Positions 13,006-22,200 of a DNA stretch of 29,287 nt are shown here, piece by piece. The notes under the pieces were generated by a model, which did no database searches, was not told where the DNA came from, and saw only the letters and a list, made by a program, of their open reading frames with translations. The position numbers and the translations under genes were made by a program. How positions within the stretch are numbered: position 1 is the stretch's first letter; each line of letters starts with the position of its first letter. This stretch comes from a virus: positions 1 through 29,287 of the IMG/VR virus record IMGVR_UViG_3300033149_005458; one strand, given 5' to 3'.

Positions 13006-14724
13006 ATGAAAAAAAGTGAAAATAAAGTACTTGCTCAAGTCAAAGATGATTTTAATTCCGCTAAACAATTCAGAGCAGGTAAAGAAAGTAAATGGACTGA
13101 ATTTTATAAACTCTATCGTGCTTACCTTGATGAAAGCAGGTATCCTTGGCGTTCTAATTTATTTATACCTTACTCTTTCTGGACTATTGAAACTATAGTC
13201 CCTCGACTTGTGGCCCGGAAACCTAAACTTTTAGTGCTTCCACGAGAAGAAAAAGACGAACAGCAGGCTGATATTATTGAAGAATTGATAGATTATGAAT
13301 GGAAAGAAATAGGAATGGATCAGATAATTGAAGATATGGCCAGAGAGGGACTTAAATACGGCACTTCTTTTGTAAAAGTAGGTTGGGATCAAGAAGCGAT
13401 GATGCCAAAAGTAGAAAACATTGACATATTAGACCTATATGTTGATCCGTATGCAACCTCTATTGAAGATGCCCGTTTTGTAATTTTTAGAACATTTAAG
13501 AGTAAAGAAGAGATAAAAGCCAATCCAAACTATAAAAATACCGCGCAATTAGAAGGATTAGAAGGCGTAGATAAAGAAGGAAATAAATCACAAAGATATG
13601 CGATACAGAAAATGTCTGATCCGACTGCTTCTGGAATTAGATCGGAAAAGAAAATAGAAATTATTGAACATTGGACAAAAGACAGCCTTAAAGTCGTAGC
13701 CGCAGAAAAAATAGTTCTTAGAGACGATGAAAATCCGTTTAAAGATAATAAAATTCCTTTTGTTGTATTTAAAGATTACCCTGTTGCTTTTGAGTTTTAT
13801 GGTATTGGTGAAATAGAACATCTTGAATCTTTACAGAACGAAGCCAATTCAATCAGAAATCAAATTCTTGATGCTAATAACTTGATTATCAATCCAATGT
13901 ATGAGGTCGATCCGACTTCTAATGTCAATATACAGAATTTAATTTCAAAGCCGGGAGCAATTCTTCAAAAAGGGCTTAAACCAGTAAGACAACCTATTTT
14001 ACCGGCTCATGCCTTTCAGCTTGAAAGAGATATTAAAAATGATGTCCAGCAAACTACGGGAGTTACCGATTATCAGATTGGAGGAACAAGTGAAAGATCT
14101 CCGCTTAACAAGACAGCAACAGGCGTTTCTCTTATACAGGAAGCAGGAAATCAAAGATTTAAGCTTAAAATAAGACATCTGGAAAATTCCATTAAAGAAT
14201 TGGGTTCTATGCTGCTCGCCAGAAATCAGCAATATATGGTTAAAACCAAAACAATCAGAATTATTGGAGAAAAAGGACTGGAATTTAAAAAAATTAAGCC
14301 AAAAGATATTGGTGGAAATTATGACATTATTCCAGAAGCAGGTTCGACAGAACCAGTAGATAAAACACTTGAAATCGCAAAAATGAAAGATTTTATGCTG
14401 CAATTAAGCAAGATACAGCAAACAGGGCAGATAAATGTAAGATGGTATGAGCTTGCGAAAAAGTTGGCTGATAAATATGATATTCAAGGAATTGAAGATA
14501 TTATTCAGGAAACACAACCAGCCGCTGAGGAAGAAGTAGCCCCTGAAGTTATAACAATGTTAAATAAACTTGGTCCGGAGGGAACGGCTGAAGAAATTTC
14601 TAAAATGTCGCCTGCGGATCAGGAAATAATGAAAAATCAATTAGCTAAACTTGGAGGTCAATATGCCGGTGGAAATAGAGCGCAAACTCAGAGCCCAAGC
14701 CCGCAAGAAATTCCCCAAGAATAA
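13006..14724 (+). CDS. Portal protein
   Basis: A 572-residue head-tail connector of the phage portal superfamily, as found in podovirus-like phages. It starts with a helical part (KESKWTEFYKLYRAYLDESRYPWRSNLF), then IPYSFWTIETIVPRLVARKPKLLV. A portal core follows, with IDILDLYVDPYATSIEDARFV and KIPFVVFKDYPVAFEFYGIGEIEHL. Later LESLQNEANSIRNQILDANNL, then DYQIGGTSERSPLNKTATGVS, matches the helical clip and crown-forming regions. The C-terminus is Gln/Pro-rich. Twelve copies would form the ring through which DNA enters. No ribosome binding site is visible, only a hairpin tail. Confidence 0.85.
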   Translation: MKKSENKVLAQVKDDFNSAKQFRAGKESKWTEFYKLYRAYLDESRYPWRSNLFIPYSFWTIETIVPRLVARKPKLLVLPREEKDEQQADIIEELIDYEWKEIGMDQIIEDMAREGLKYGTSFVKVGWDQEAMMPKVENIDILDLYVDPYATSIEDARFVIFRTFKSKEEIKANPNYKNTAQLEGLEGVDKEGNKSQRYAIQKMSDPTASGIRSEKKIEIIEHWTKDSLKVVAAEKIVLRDDENPFKDNKIPFVVFKDYPVAFEFYGIGEIEHLESLQNEANSIRNQILDANNLIINPMYEVDPTSNVNIQNLISKPGAILQKGLKPVRQPILPAHAFQLERDIKNDVQQTTGVTDYQIGGTSERSPLNKTATGVSLIQEAGNQRFKLKIRHLENSIKELGSMLLARNQQYMVKTKTIRIIGEKGLEFKKIKPKDIGGNYDIIPEAGSTEPVDKTLEIAKMKDFMLQLSKIQQTGQINVRWYELAKKLADKYDIQGIEDIIQETQPAAEEEVAPEVITMLNKLGPEGTAEEISKMSPADQEIMKNQLAKLGGQYAGGNRAQTQSPSPQEIPQE

Positions 14725-14878
14725 AAAAAGGCAAGATGCCTATGTTTACGGGACACTTCGCAAGTTGGGATGGAAGCCGAGAAGAGAAAAGTATAAAACA
14801 TCTAAACAGGTTAAAAATAGGATTGAGAGGTTATTAAATGCGAGAAAAAGACATCATCGAAAGAGGCGAAGCAGTTGA
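14663..14878 (+). CDS. Small basic head-region protein
   Basis: A 71-residue, strongly basic protein from ATG 14663 with GGAGG at 14653-14657; the in-frame TTG at 14651 is less likely. It overlaps the portal 3' end by 62 bases. The sequence MPVEIERKLRAQARKKF, RQDAYVYGTLRKLGWKPRR and the ending RKRHHRKRRSS suggest a helical nucleic-acid-binding protein. I know of no family with a set function. Position between portal and scaffold suggests a role in the virion or DNA packaging. Confidence 0.6.
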   Translation: MPVEIERKLRAQARKKFPKNKKRQDAYVYGTLRKLGWKPRREKYKTSKQVKNRIERLLNARKRHHRKRRSS

Positions 14879-15071
14879 GATAATGTCTCTGACAGAGGGT
14901 TGGAAAATCATCAAAAAATGGTTAGAGGAACAATCTGATCCAATTCGTTTGTTGGGAGCAAATGAGGATAATTTTATTGCCATAAAAACTGAAATAAAAA
15001 CATACGATAGTGTTTTAAAGAAGGTAGAAGAAATAATCAATGCTAAAAATGATGAGATAGAAAATAAATAG
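14838..15071 (+). CDS. Small hypothetical protein
   Basis: A 77-residue protein starting MREKDIIERGEAVEIMSL with GAGAGG just upstream. It overlaps the previous gene by 41 bases. The sequence is helical and acidic to the end (KKVEEIINAKNDEIENK). The C-terminal half looks like a short coiled coil. It lies just before the scaffold gene, so it may assist capsid assembly. Function unknown. Confidence 0.6.
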   Translation: MREKDIIERGEAVEIMSLTEGWKIIKKWLEEQSDPIRLLGANEDNFIAIKTEIKTYDSVLKKVEEIINAKNDEIENK

Positions 15072-15083
15072 AATAGGAGGATT

Positions 15084-15830
15084 ATGGCAGAAGAAGCCAA
15101 AACCCAAGGTGAGGGAGCAGAAACTACACCTCCCGCAGAAACCGAGGGCGGTTCAGACGAAACTCCTGAACCTTCCACGGAACCCTCAGAAAAAAAAGAG
15201 GAAACTTCCGAAAAACTCTATGCAGGTAAATTTAAAACTCCAGAGGAGTTAGAAAAAGCCTACAAAGAGAGTGAAAAAAGAATGCACATTGCTGCACAGG
15301 AAGCAGCGGATGCCAGAGCGGTAGCTGAAGATCTCTACAAATTTAATGAGACAGCACCCTCTGAAACAACCGAACCTGCTCCTGAAGAATCTCTACTTGA
15401 ACAACAGACTTACGAAGAAGAGTTTAATCGGAGAGTAGAAGAAAAAGCGAGAGAAGTAGTAAATCAGACAGTGGGACCACCTCTTGCACGGCTCGAAGTG
15501 GCTGAAGCTCAAGCCAAATACGGTAAAGATTTCGACCGATTAAAAGAACATGCCAAGAAGATTTACAGAGAATTCCCAGAACTTCGTAAGCCTGGAAATC
15601 TTGACAGGGTATTGAGGATGGCTAAAGCCGAGCTCATACCCGAGGTAGAAGAAGCAGCAAAAGAGAAAGGTTCAAAGGAAACCCTTGCAAAGGTAAAAGA
15701 GGGAAGGCGAGCTCAAACAGAGTCGTCTAAAGGCGGAGGACGAGAGTCTAAAGTCACTCTTTCACCCGAGCAAAGGGAGAAGATGTCCAGTGCTGAACTC
15801 TTGAAGTATTTGCCTAAAAAAGAAGAATGA
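15084..15830 (+). CDS. Putative scaffolding protein
   Basis: A 248-residue, very charged protein placed directly before the major capsid gene, the usual position of a scaffold. Residues 1-45 are an acidic Pro/Thr/Glu-rich disordered head. YAGKFKTPEELEKAYKESEKRM then leads to long helical coiled-coil-like segments (EEEFNRRVEEKAREVV, KYGKDFDRLKEHAKKIY). The C-terminus is basic and Lys-rich (LLKYLPKKEE). The 'YAGKFKTPEELEKAYKE' phrase is common in phage scaffold or head-morphogenesis proteins. Scaffolds guide capsid assembly and leave before maturation. AGGAGG at about 15075-15080 supports the start. Residues 205-230 (SSKGGGRESK) form a linker. Confidence 0.78.
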   Translation: MAEEAKTQGEGAETTPPAETEGGSDETPEPSTEPSEKKEETSEKLYAGKFKTPEELEKAYKESEKRMHIAAQEAADARAVAEDLYKFNETAPSETTEPAPEESLLEQQTYEEEFNRRVEEKAREVVNQTVGPPLARLEVAEAQAKYGKDFDRLKEHAKKIYREFPELRKPGNLDRVLRMAKAELIPEVEEAAKEKGSKETLAKVKEGRRAQTESSKGGGRESKVTLSPEQREKMSSAELLKYLPKKEE

Positions 15831-15835
15831 CAAAG

Positions 15836-15858
15836 AGGCCTGCCGATAGGCAGGTAGG
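15836..15858. repeat. Palindromic repeat (copy 2)
   Basis: AGGCCTGCCGATAGGCAGGTAGG contains the arms CCTGCC (15839-15844) and GGCAGG (15849-15854) around the loop GATA. It matches the units at 3056-3100 and 16985-17028. It lies in the 71-base gap between the scaffold stop and the capsid start. There is no T-tract after it, so it is not a standard terminator. Confidence 0.7.
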
Positions 15859-15901
15859 GTCGAAGCACTGGTTTAAAAGTTAATGATATGTGGAGGATAC
15901 T

Positions 15902-16924
15902 ATGGCATATGGAGGCACAGATACAGCTGAAGCTGGTATGGCTGCCTTGATGCAAGAGTATTATGACAAAGTGGCTTTGGAGACTTTAGTTCCCGAACTT
16001 GTTGCATATAATCTTTGCGAGAAGAAGAAAATTCCTAAAAATTCAGGCAAAATAGTAAAGTTCCACAGATATACAACATATTCAGGCGGAAAGTCGAACA
16101 AAGTTTCTGCGTTTTCTCTTACTGAAGGCGGTTCAGGTGCTTGGCCGACTTGGACCAAAGTATCTGCGGTAACCGTCTCAGCAACTCTCTTGCAATATGG
16201 TGATGCTAAGCAAACAACTGATCTGTTGGATATGACAGCTGTTTCAGATATGGTAACTGATACTCTTAAGGTTTGCATGATGGAAGCGGCTGATATAATT
16301 GACCAGAAAGTTCTTGAAGTTGCTTATGGCACTTCTTGCCGTTCTGGCAGTGATACAGCTATCCCATCAGGTGAGGGCTTTTTAATGTCTTGGCCATCAG
16401 CTCAAGGATATGAGATCGGAGCACTTTCAACTTTAACTTCTGCTTGTATTATGGATGTCAAGGCGGTGAAAGAGGCGGTTAAAGACTTGAAAGTTCTTAA
16501 TGCTCAACCACGACAGAATGGGTATTACGCTATGATTGCCCACCCAGTTCAGACCAATGCTTTGATGAATGATAGTGCTTGGCAAAATGCTTACCAGTAC
16601 ACTGACGCTGAGAATCTGAGAAAAGGACATGTAGGTAAAATCTATGGAGTAGAAGTCTTTGAAACAACGAATATCCACATGACTGCTTCAGGAACGGGTA
16701 ATCCCAATACCACTTCTGCTTATTTTGCAGTTATTCTTGGCCGAGGTGCGTTGGCAGCAACTGAAATTGATGGTGGCAACCTGCAAACTTATGTGAAAAG
16801 ACCGAACCAGTATGATACAGCTAATCCGCTGAATCAGTGGTCATCTATTGGATGGAAAATCACCTTTGTTCCAGTTATTCTTAATGCTTCAGCAGGTCGT
16901 ATCTTAGTCACAGCCGATGGATAA
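15902..16924 (+). CDS. Major capsid protein, N4-gp56-like
   Basis: A 340-residue protein from ATG 15902, where GGAGG (15892-15896) is correctly placed; the GTG at 15890 lies over that site and is not the start. Features of the N4-gp56 family: an N-terminal DTAEAGMAALMQEYYDKVALETLVPELVAYNL, KIPKNSGKIVKFHRYTTYSGG, TLLQYGDAKQTTDLLDM, and a long helix TDTLKVCMMEAADIIDQKVLEV. Later FVPVILNASAGRILV closes the fold. This is a HK97-type shell protein found in podovirus-like phages. No cleavage or decoration domain is evident. It follows the scaffold and precedes an inserted glycosyltransferase gene. Confidence 0.9.
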   Translation: MAYGGTDTAEAGMAALMQEYYDKVALETLVPELVAYNLCEKKKIPKNSGKIVKFHRYTTYSGGKSNKVSAFSLTEGGSGAWPTWTKVSAVTVSATLLQYGDAKQTTDLLDMTAVSDMVTDTLKVCMMEAADIIDQKVLEVAYGTSCRSGSDTAIPSGEGFLMSWPSAQGYEIGALSTLTSACIMDVKAVKEAVKDLKVLNAQPRQNGYYAMIAHPVQTNALMNDSAWQNAYQYTDAENLRKGHVGKIYGVEVFETTNIHMTASGTGNPNTTSAYFAVILGRGALAATEIDGGNLQTYVKRPNQYDTANPLNQWSSIGWKITFVPVILNASAGRILVTADG

Positions 16925-16984
16925 ATCTTAAATAATAAAAATTTAAGTGGCTATGGGGCAAGCCTGAGTGGAAACCCTGACTGC

Positions 16985-17028
16985 CCTGACTGCCGTTAGG
17001 CAGGCCTGACTGCCGTCAGACAGGTCAG
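16985..17028. repeat. Palindromic repeat, tandem units (copy 3)
   Basis: Two adjoining related units lie between the capsid and glycosyltransferase genes. One is 16985-17004, with CTGCC and GGCAG around GTTA. The other is 17005-17028, with CTGAC and GTCAG around TGCC, followed by ACAGGTCAG. A partial unit (CTGACTGCCC) precedes them at about 16977-16986. A run of A follows rather than T, so no rho-independent terminator is implied, but the hairpins could protect the capsid transcript's 3' end. Confidence 0.65.
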
Positions 17029-17058
17029 AAAGTGAGTCCACAGCCCCACACAAACCAC

Positions 17059-18132
17059 ATGGAAAGAAAATTACGCATATTCACACCAATCATAGAAGAT
17101 TCTGGTGTGGGCTTTTATCGAATAGCCCAGCCAACTAAAAATTTTGCTGAAAAGGAAAAGGCTTATGTTATGAGTTCGCCTTTCACAGGACAAATGCAAA
17201 TTAAAGATATTGATGGCGGACTCTTAGAGCAAGGTGCAAAATGGGCAGATATAATTTTTATGAATACTGCCAAAGACGCAAGGATGTTGGTTACAATAAT
17301 GGCACTTAGAGATTGGCAGAGAAAAAAACTTGTGATTGATGTTGATGATAATTTGATAAATTTAGATCCTGATCATCCTTCTTACAAAGCATATACCGAT
17401 CCGCAAAAAAATCCGTCATTGTTTGCCCAAAAATCTCTTATGTATGCAGATATGGTGGTTGTTTCGACAGAATACTTAAAAGGTTTTTACGGAGATCTTA
17501 ATAAAAATATATATGTTAATCCCAACTCAATAGACTTCAAAATCTGGAAACATAAGAAAAAAAAGCATAAAAAACTCCGTATTGGTTGGGCTGGAGCTGC
17601 GGGACATAAAGAAAATTTAGAAATGGTAGCAAAACCTCTGCAGAAAATCAAAAAGAAATACAAAAATGTAGATATTGTAACATTTGGTGAAATTCCCAGA
17701 GGTTTCAAATCGGATTGGCATAAAAAATGGGTTCCTTTTGCCAAATATTCCAAAACATATGCAAATCTCGGTTTTGACATTATAATTGCTCCGCTTAGGG
17801 ACAGCAGATATAACAGAGCTAAATCTAACCTTAGATTGATTGAAGCAGGAGCTCTTAAAATACCGGCCGTGGCATCACCAGTAGAACCATACAAGAACTT
17901 CCCTTGTTTGTATGCCAAGGAAGAAGAAGATTGGTTTAACCAGTTAGAGAAATTGATTAAAGACAGAACATTGAGAAATAAGATAGGCAGAATGGCTTAT
18001 CAAGAAGTCAAAGAAAAATATGAAATAAATAAAAATTCGGAGGCACTATTAAAGAAATTTCAACAACTAACAAAGAGGAAATGGATAGACAGGAGACCTC
18101 TGATACCACGATATTCCGAAGTGCGGCAATAG
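17059..18132 (+). CDS. GT-B-type glycosyltransferase downstream of the capsid gene
   Basis: A 357-residue GT-B (GT4-like) enzyme. Its N-terminal domain has KLRIFTPIIEDSGVGFYR and KKLVIDVDDNLINLDPDHPSY. The C-terminal domain has LRIGWAGAAGHKENLEMVAKPL, VTFGEIPRGF, and the nucleotide-sugar-binding end YNRAKSNLRLIEAGALKIPAVAS. ATG 17059 (MERKLRIFTP) is chosen over GTG 17032, whose extension (MSPQPHTNH) looks non-coding; neither has a clear ribosome binding site. Unlike the other glycosyltransferases it lies inside the head and tail genes. Its neighbours suggest it acts late, and the capsid or tail could be the acceptor (inference). Confidence 0.85.
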   Translation: MERKLRIFTPIIEDSGVGFYRIAQPTKNFAEKEKAYVMSSPFTGQMQIKDIDGGLLEQGAKWADIIFMNTAKDARMLVTIMALRDWQRKKLVIDVDDNLINLDPDHPSYKAYTDPQKNPSLFAQKSLMYADMVVVSTEYLKGFYGDLNKNIYVNPNSIDFKIWKHKKKKHKKLRIGWAGAAGHKENLEMVAKPLQKIKKKYKNVDIVTFGEIPRGFKSDWHKKWVPFAKYSKTYANLGFDIIIAPLRDSRYNRAKSNLRLIEAGALKIPAVASPVEPYKNFPCLYAKEEEDWFNQLEKLIKDRTLRNKIGRMAYQEVKEKYEINKNSEALLKKFQQLTKRKWIDRRPLIPRYSEVRQ

Positions 18133-18560
18133 AAGACATTAAAGAAAAAATAGCGGAACTGGATATAAAGGCTGAAAAAAGAGACCCCACAAAAAAGGAG
18201 ACCGAACTTATTATTGAAGGACTGAAGACGAGTGAACCAGCTTTTTCTGTATATGGTAAGGTCAAAAAGTATCCATATACAGCTAAATATTTTGGATTAG
18301 AAATGCTTTACGGAAAGGCGGAAAGAATAGATAAGCAAATAGATTATTTAGATAAATATATTGCTGAAGAAATCAGGGACGAAAGGCTTGAAAATACCAC
18401 CAAAGCGGCAGATAGCATTTTAGAAAAATTGCAAAGAGATTTGTTCTTACCAGAACATCTTGACTCTTTTGAGAAAATAAAAAGATTAAATGAGTTTGCA
18501 AAAATTTTAAGGGAAGAGAAAAAATTAAAAGAAAGAAAAATGAAACTTTTAGGAGGTTAA
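18081..18560 (+). CDS. Hypothetical helical protein
   Basis: A 159-residue, highly charged protein beginning MDRQETSDTTIFRSA and overlapping the glycosyltransferase by 52 bases. It is helical throughout, with possible coiled coils (EDIKEKIAELDIKAEKRD; YLDKYIAEEIRDERLEN) and an ending EEKKLKERKMKLLGG. AGAGG upstream supports the ATG at 18081. It precedes the connector gene, so it may be a head-tail joining or scaffold-like protein, but no family is recognised. Confidence 0.6.
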   Translation: MDRQETSDTTIFRSAAIEDIKEKIAELDIKAEKRDPTKKETELIIEGLKTSEPAFSVYGKVKKYPYTAKYFGLEMLYGKAERIDKQIDYLDKYIAEEIRDERLENTTKAADSILEKLQRDLFLPEHLDSFEKIKRLNEFAKILREEKKLKERKMKLLGG

Positions 18561-18561
18561 T

Positions 18562-19227
18562 ATGGATTTTTCAACAATGGTGGATGCGGTGCAGGACACC
18601 GTTGACGATACAAGCAGCAGCGGAGAGGCAAGAATAAAAAGGTATCTTAACTGGGCACAACAAGACATTGCTTCCCGCAAAGATTGGCACTGGCTTAAAA
18701 GTTCAAAGACGCTTACCACTACCAGCGGCACAGAAGAATATTCTCTTGATTCAACTTGCCATAAAGTTATTGCAATGAAAGATGAAACTAATGAAACTTA
18801 TTTGCGTCCTATCAATGCAAGAGCTTTTGAAGTTTCAGAACCTTATGTTGATACCAGTTCGGACACAGGAAAGCCAAGATATTGGTATCCTTCGGAAATT
18901 GATTCAAGCGAGAATCAGCAAGTTAAGTTTTACCCTGTCCCAAACGGATCTTATACTATTCGCTACCGCTTTTACAAAAGATTATCTGATATGTCTGCAG
19001 ATACTGATGTTTCAAGAGTACCAGCCAAATACCATAAATTATTGGTTGATTTTGCCTGTGGTAAATATTTACAGAAAGAACAAGACCCGCAAGCCAATCA
19101 CTTTCTGGTTGAATATGAAAATGGCATAGCCAATATGGCTTCAGATATGATGGCTGAAACAGATGCTATTCCATCTGTTATACCAGCCCAGCATCAAAAA
19201 CAAGCAGTTAGAGATTTAAGGTTTTAA
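18562..19227 (+). CDS. Head-tail connector (adaptor) protein
   Basis: A 221-residue protein resembling T7-type tail tubular protein A and gp11-type adaptors. It starts with a helical bundle (FSTMVDAVQDTVDD, then IKRYLNWAQQDIASRKDWHWL), then a beta-rich part (TTTSGTEEYSLDSTCHKVIAM), then YRFYKRLSDMSADTD. It would bind the portal's lower face and link it to the tail. AGGAGG lies six bases before ATG 18562. The following gene begins two bases after its stop. Confidence 0.75.
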   Translation: MDFSTMVDAVQDTVDDTSSSGEARIKRYLNWAQQDIASRKDWHWLKSSKTLTTTSGTEEYSLDSTCHKVIAMKDETNETYLRPINARAFEVSEPYVDTSSDTGKPRYWYPSEIDSSENQQVKFYPVPNGSYTIRYRFYKRLSDMSADTDVSRVPAKYHKLLVDFACGKYLQKEQDPQANHFLVEYENGIANMASDMMAETDAIPSVIPAQHQKQAVRDLRF

Positions 19228-19229
19228 AT

Positions 19230-22200
19230 ATGCCAATAGGAAAACTTAAATTACCACCTATCTCACAACAGGATTACTTGAGACAAGAAATCAAGGATTT
19301 TGTTGGTATGAATAATACCTTACATCCTTCACTTTTGTCGGATAACCAGCCAACCAGGCTCTTAAATTCATATTTTGAAAATGGGATTTTGAAAAAAAGA
19401 AATGGTTATGCCAAAGAAGGTGATTATTTAACAGCCAAACATACAGAGAATTTTACTTCTACTACTTACAGAGACGGGACAAATACTACAGGAGACTGGA
19501 CGACTGATGGCACGGCCAATCTTTTGACTAATACAGATGATAATGTGGATACTTCCACCATTAGTGCCGCGACTGGTTATTCAAAAGACAGACATGTGGT
19601 TATAGATTCTACTACCAATTATATTGTTATGCTTTACCAAGATGGTACAACTGGACTTCGGGCTGTGAAATCTGAAGATAATGGGGCGACTTGGGTCAAA
19701 TTAGACGGCACTGCCGGACAGACTACCATCACCAGCGATAAAAATTCCTATTTTTCTATCTGGATTGACGGAAATGAGGATATTCATGTAGTTTACCAAT
19801 CCGATGATTCAACCTCAAGAGTATATTACAGAAAACTAACCTATTCTGGTGGTGATTGGTCGGTAGGTGATGAAAAGCTGATTTATGCCATGTCAGGTTA
19901 TCATGGTGGACACCCTACCATAACTGTTACTTCGGCTGGAAAAATTTGGATTAGTATATGGACTACTCCGGGGGTTAAAACATATTATTCAAATGATGGT
20001 GGCTCAACCTTTATATGTGATACAACTTTCTTTATTGATACTTATCCTGATACCAATGTTTATCCAGCGTTGATACTAAACAATGATGAACCATTTTTAG
20101 TTGTTCAAAGGAGAGATGCCTCTAACAATCTCACAACCTACAAGTCCTATGAATATGATGGCTCGCATTGGGGAGATGCAGTTCCTATTGCTACCACAAC
20201 CGTAAATGCTGACAGACAATTCTCACTTACCAGAAAAGGCGACGATGATTTATGGCTTGTTTGGAAAGGGGCTAATGGCATATATGTTCATAACTTCACT
20301 GGCGGGCTTTGGGAAAATTGGCATACAATTACTTCTCAATCCAATGATGTCTATCCTCAAATTTCTACAGACGGAACTAATCTTTGGGTAATTTTCAGCC
20401 GTTATATAAGTTCTTATGTTTATGAGATAGATTATAGAATATATAGTAATGGAAGTTGGGATGCATGGCCGGCCATTGTTTCTGACGACAAGCATAATCA
20501 TTATATTTCAATACCTCTTACTATTTCAGGTCAAACTTTTATGCCTCTTGCGTATAGGGAAGGCACGGCATCTCCTTGGACAATCAAGACAAGATGTATT
20601 CAGCTTTCAGGAGTTATCCAGTCAACAGGATATAATTCAGGGGCTGGTTCTCAAACTTATTCAGCAGAAACAGTCACTACTGCTAATGGGGGAACGGTAG
20701 GAGATTTCTATTATTCAGAATCGTCTGATGATGGTTCAACCGATCCTTACAGTTCTTGGACAACTGACATTTCAGCCCTCAGTGAACAATACATAAAGTT
20801 TAAGTGCACTCTTAGCACTACCCGGCTTGATACTTCCCCTACTATTTCAAGAGTATCTATTACTTATGGCGGTGCTAAAGTGGTTTCACTTCACTCTTTT
20901 ACCAGAAGCGATGGAGAAAATTATCTTCTGGCGATTGCAGGAAGTGAAATATATGTCAGAGAATCTGGCACAAGCTGGGTCTCCATTAAATCAGGACTCA
21001 CAGCTGACATTCCTTGTACAGATTGTGTATTTGAAAACTTTTTAATTATGACAAATGGCACGGATAATGTAATGAGATTTGATGGGGCGGTTGAAGATGG
21101 AACGATTGCAGTAACTCAAAATGACGCTACTGTTGTAGGAACTGGCACCAGTTGGAATACTCAAGGATCGGGGGAGCTTGTGGCGGGCGGTTCAATTAAA
21201 CTTCCTGATGGGAACTGGTGGACTATTGATTCAGTTACAGATGATACACATTTGGAGCTTACTTCTAACTGGACAGGAAATACTGAATCTGGAAAAACAT
21301 ATACTGCTTATGCTGTCAAAGATTTGGAAGGTTCGCCTCCAACCGGCAAATATATAAGCAGTCATAAAAATCATGTCTTTATTACAGGAAATTCAACCCA
21401 TCCTACTCGTCTTTATTGGTCAAATATTGGAGATGCAGAAGCATGGACTACTGCTTCAGATTTTATTGATATAGATACCGATGACGGACAGCTAAATACA
21501 GGGCTTGCTTCGCTTCGCGACACTCTATTGATTTTCAAATACGACTCCAAAGGACAGAAAAAATCAGTTCATGGTCTATTCGGCTCATCTTCTTCAGATT
21601 TCTCAGTCAGACCTCTTACTACTGCCTACGGGGCTGTCTCTGGATATGCTGTAGTCACAGCACCCAATGCTGTTTACTTTTTAGATCGTTTTGGGATAAT
21701 TGAAACAGATGGAATCAATTTCAGGAATATTTCTAAATATGATATCCAAAGTACTATAGATAACTGGAACCACCAATATTTAGATAAAGCTACGGCTGTA
21801 TTTTTTGACGAGAAAGTTTTTTTTGCCATTCCTTATTCAAGCTCAACTACCAATAACAGAATCTTGGTGTATGATTTAAGGGAAAGAAAGGGTTGGGGAG
21901 AACATTCAGGCCTCAATCCTTCCACTTTTGCGGTTTATACTTCCTCAAACACTCCAGAACTTTATTTTGGAGATCAAACAGCGGTTTCTACCATTTTTAA
22001 GTGGAATTCAGGAACAAATGACAATGACGCAGCCATTGATTGGATAGTAGAAACTAAAGAATTTAATTTTGATGATTATTTTGCAAAAAAGAAATTTAAG
22101 TATTTGTATGTTTTCTTTGAGCCGACCGGTGCTTATGATGTTACAGTTTCATATGCTTTAGACGGCGAGAGTTCTTATACCGATCTTAATGAGACAGTTG

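Noticed and set aside
15890-15901. GTG start for the capsid protein
   Set aside because: The GTG overlaps the GGAGG ribosome binding site that serves ATG 15902.
17005-17058. Rho-independent terminator after the capsid gene
   Set aside because: The hairpins are followed by A-rich, not T-rich, sequence. They belong to the dispersed repeat family.
20206-21045. Several ORFs of 60-80 codons in other frames of the tail hub
   Set aside because: They are shadows of the 1043-codon gene, with no ribosome binding sites or domain patterns.
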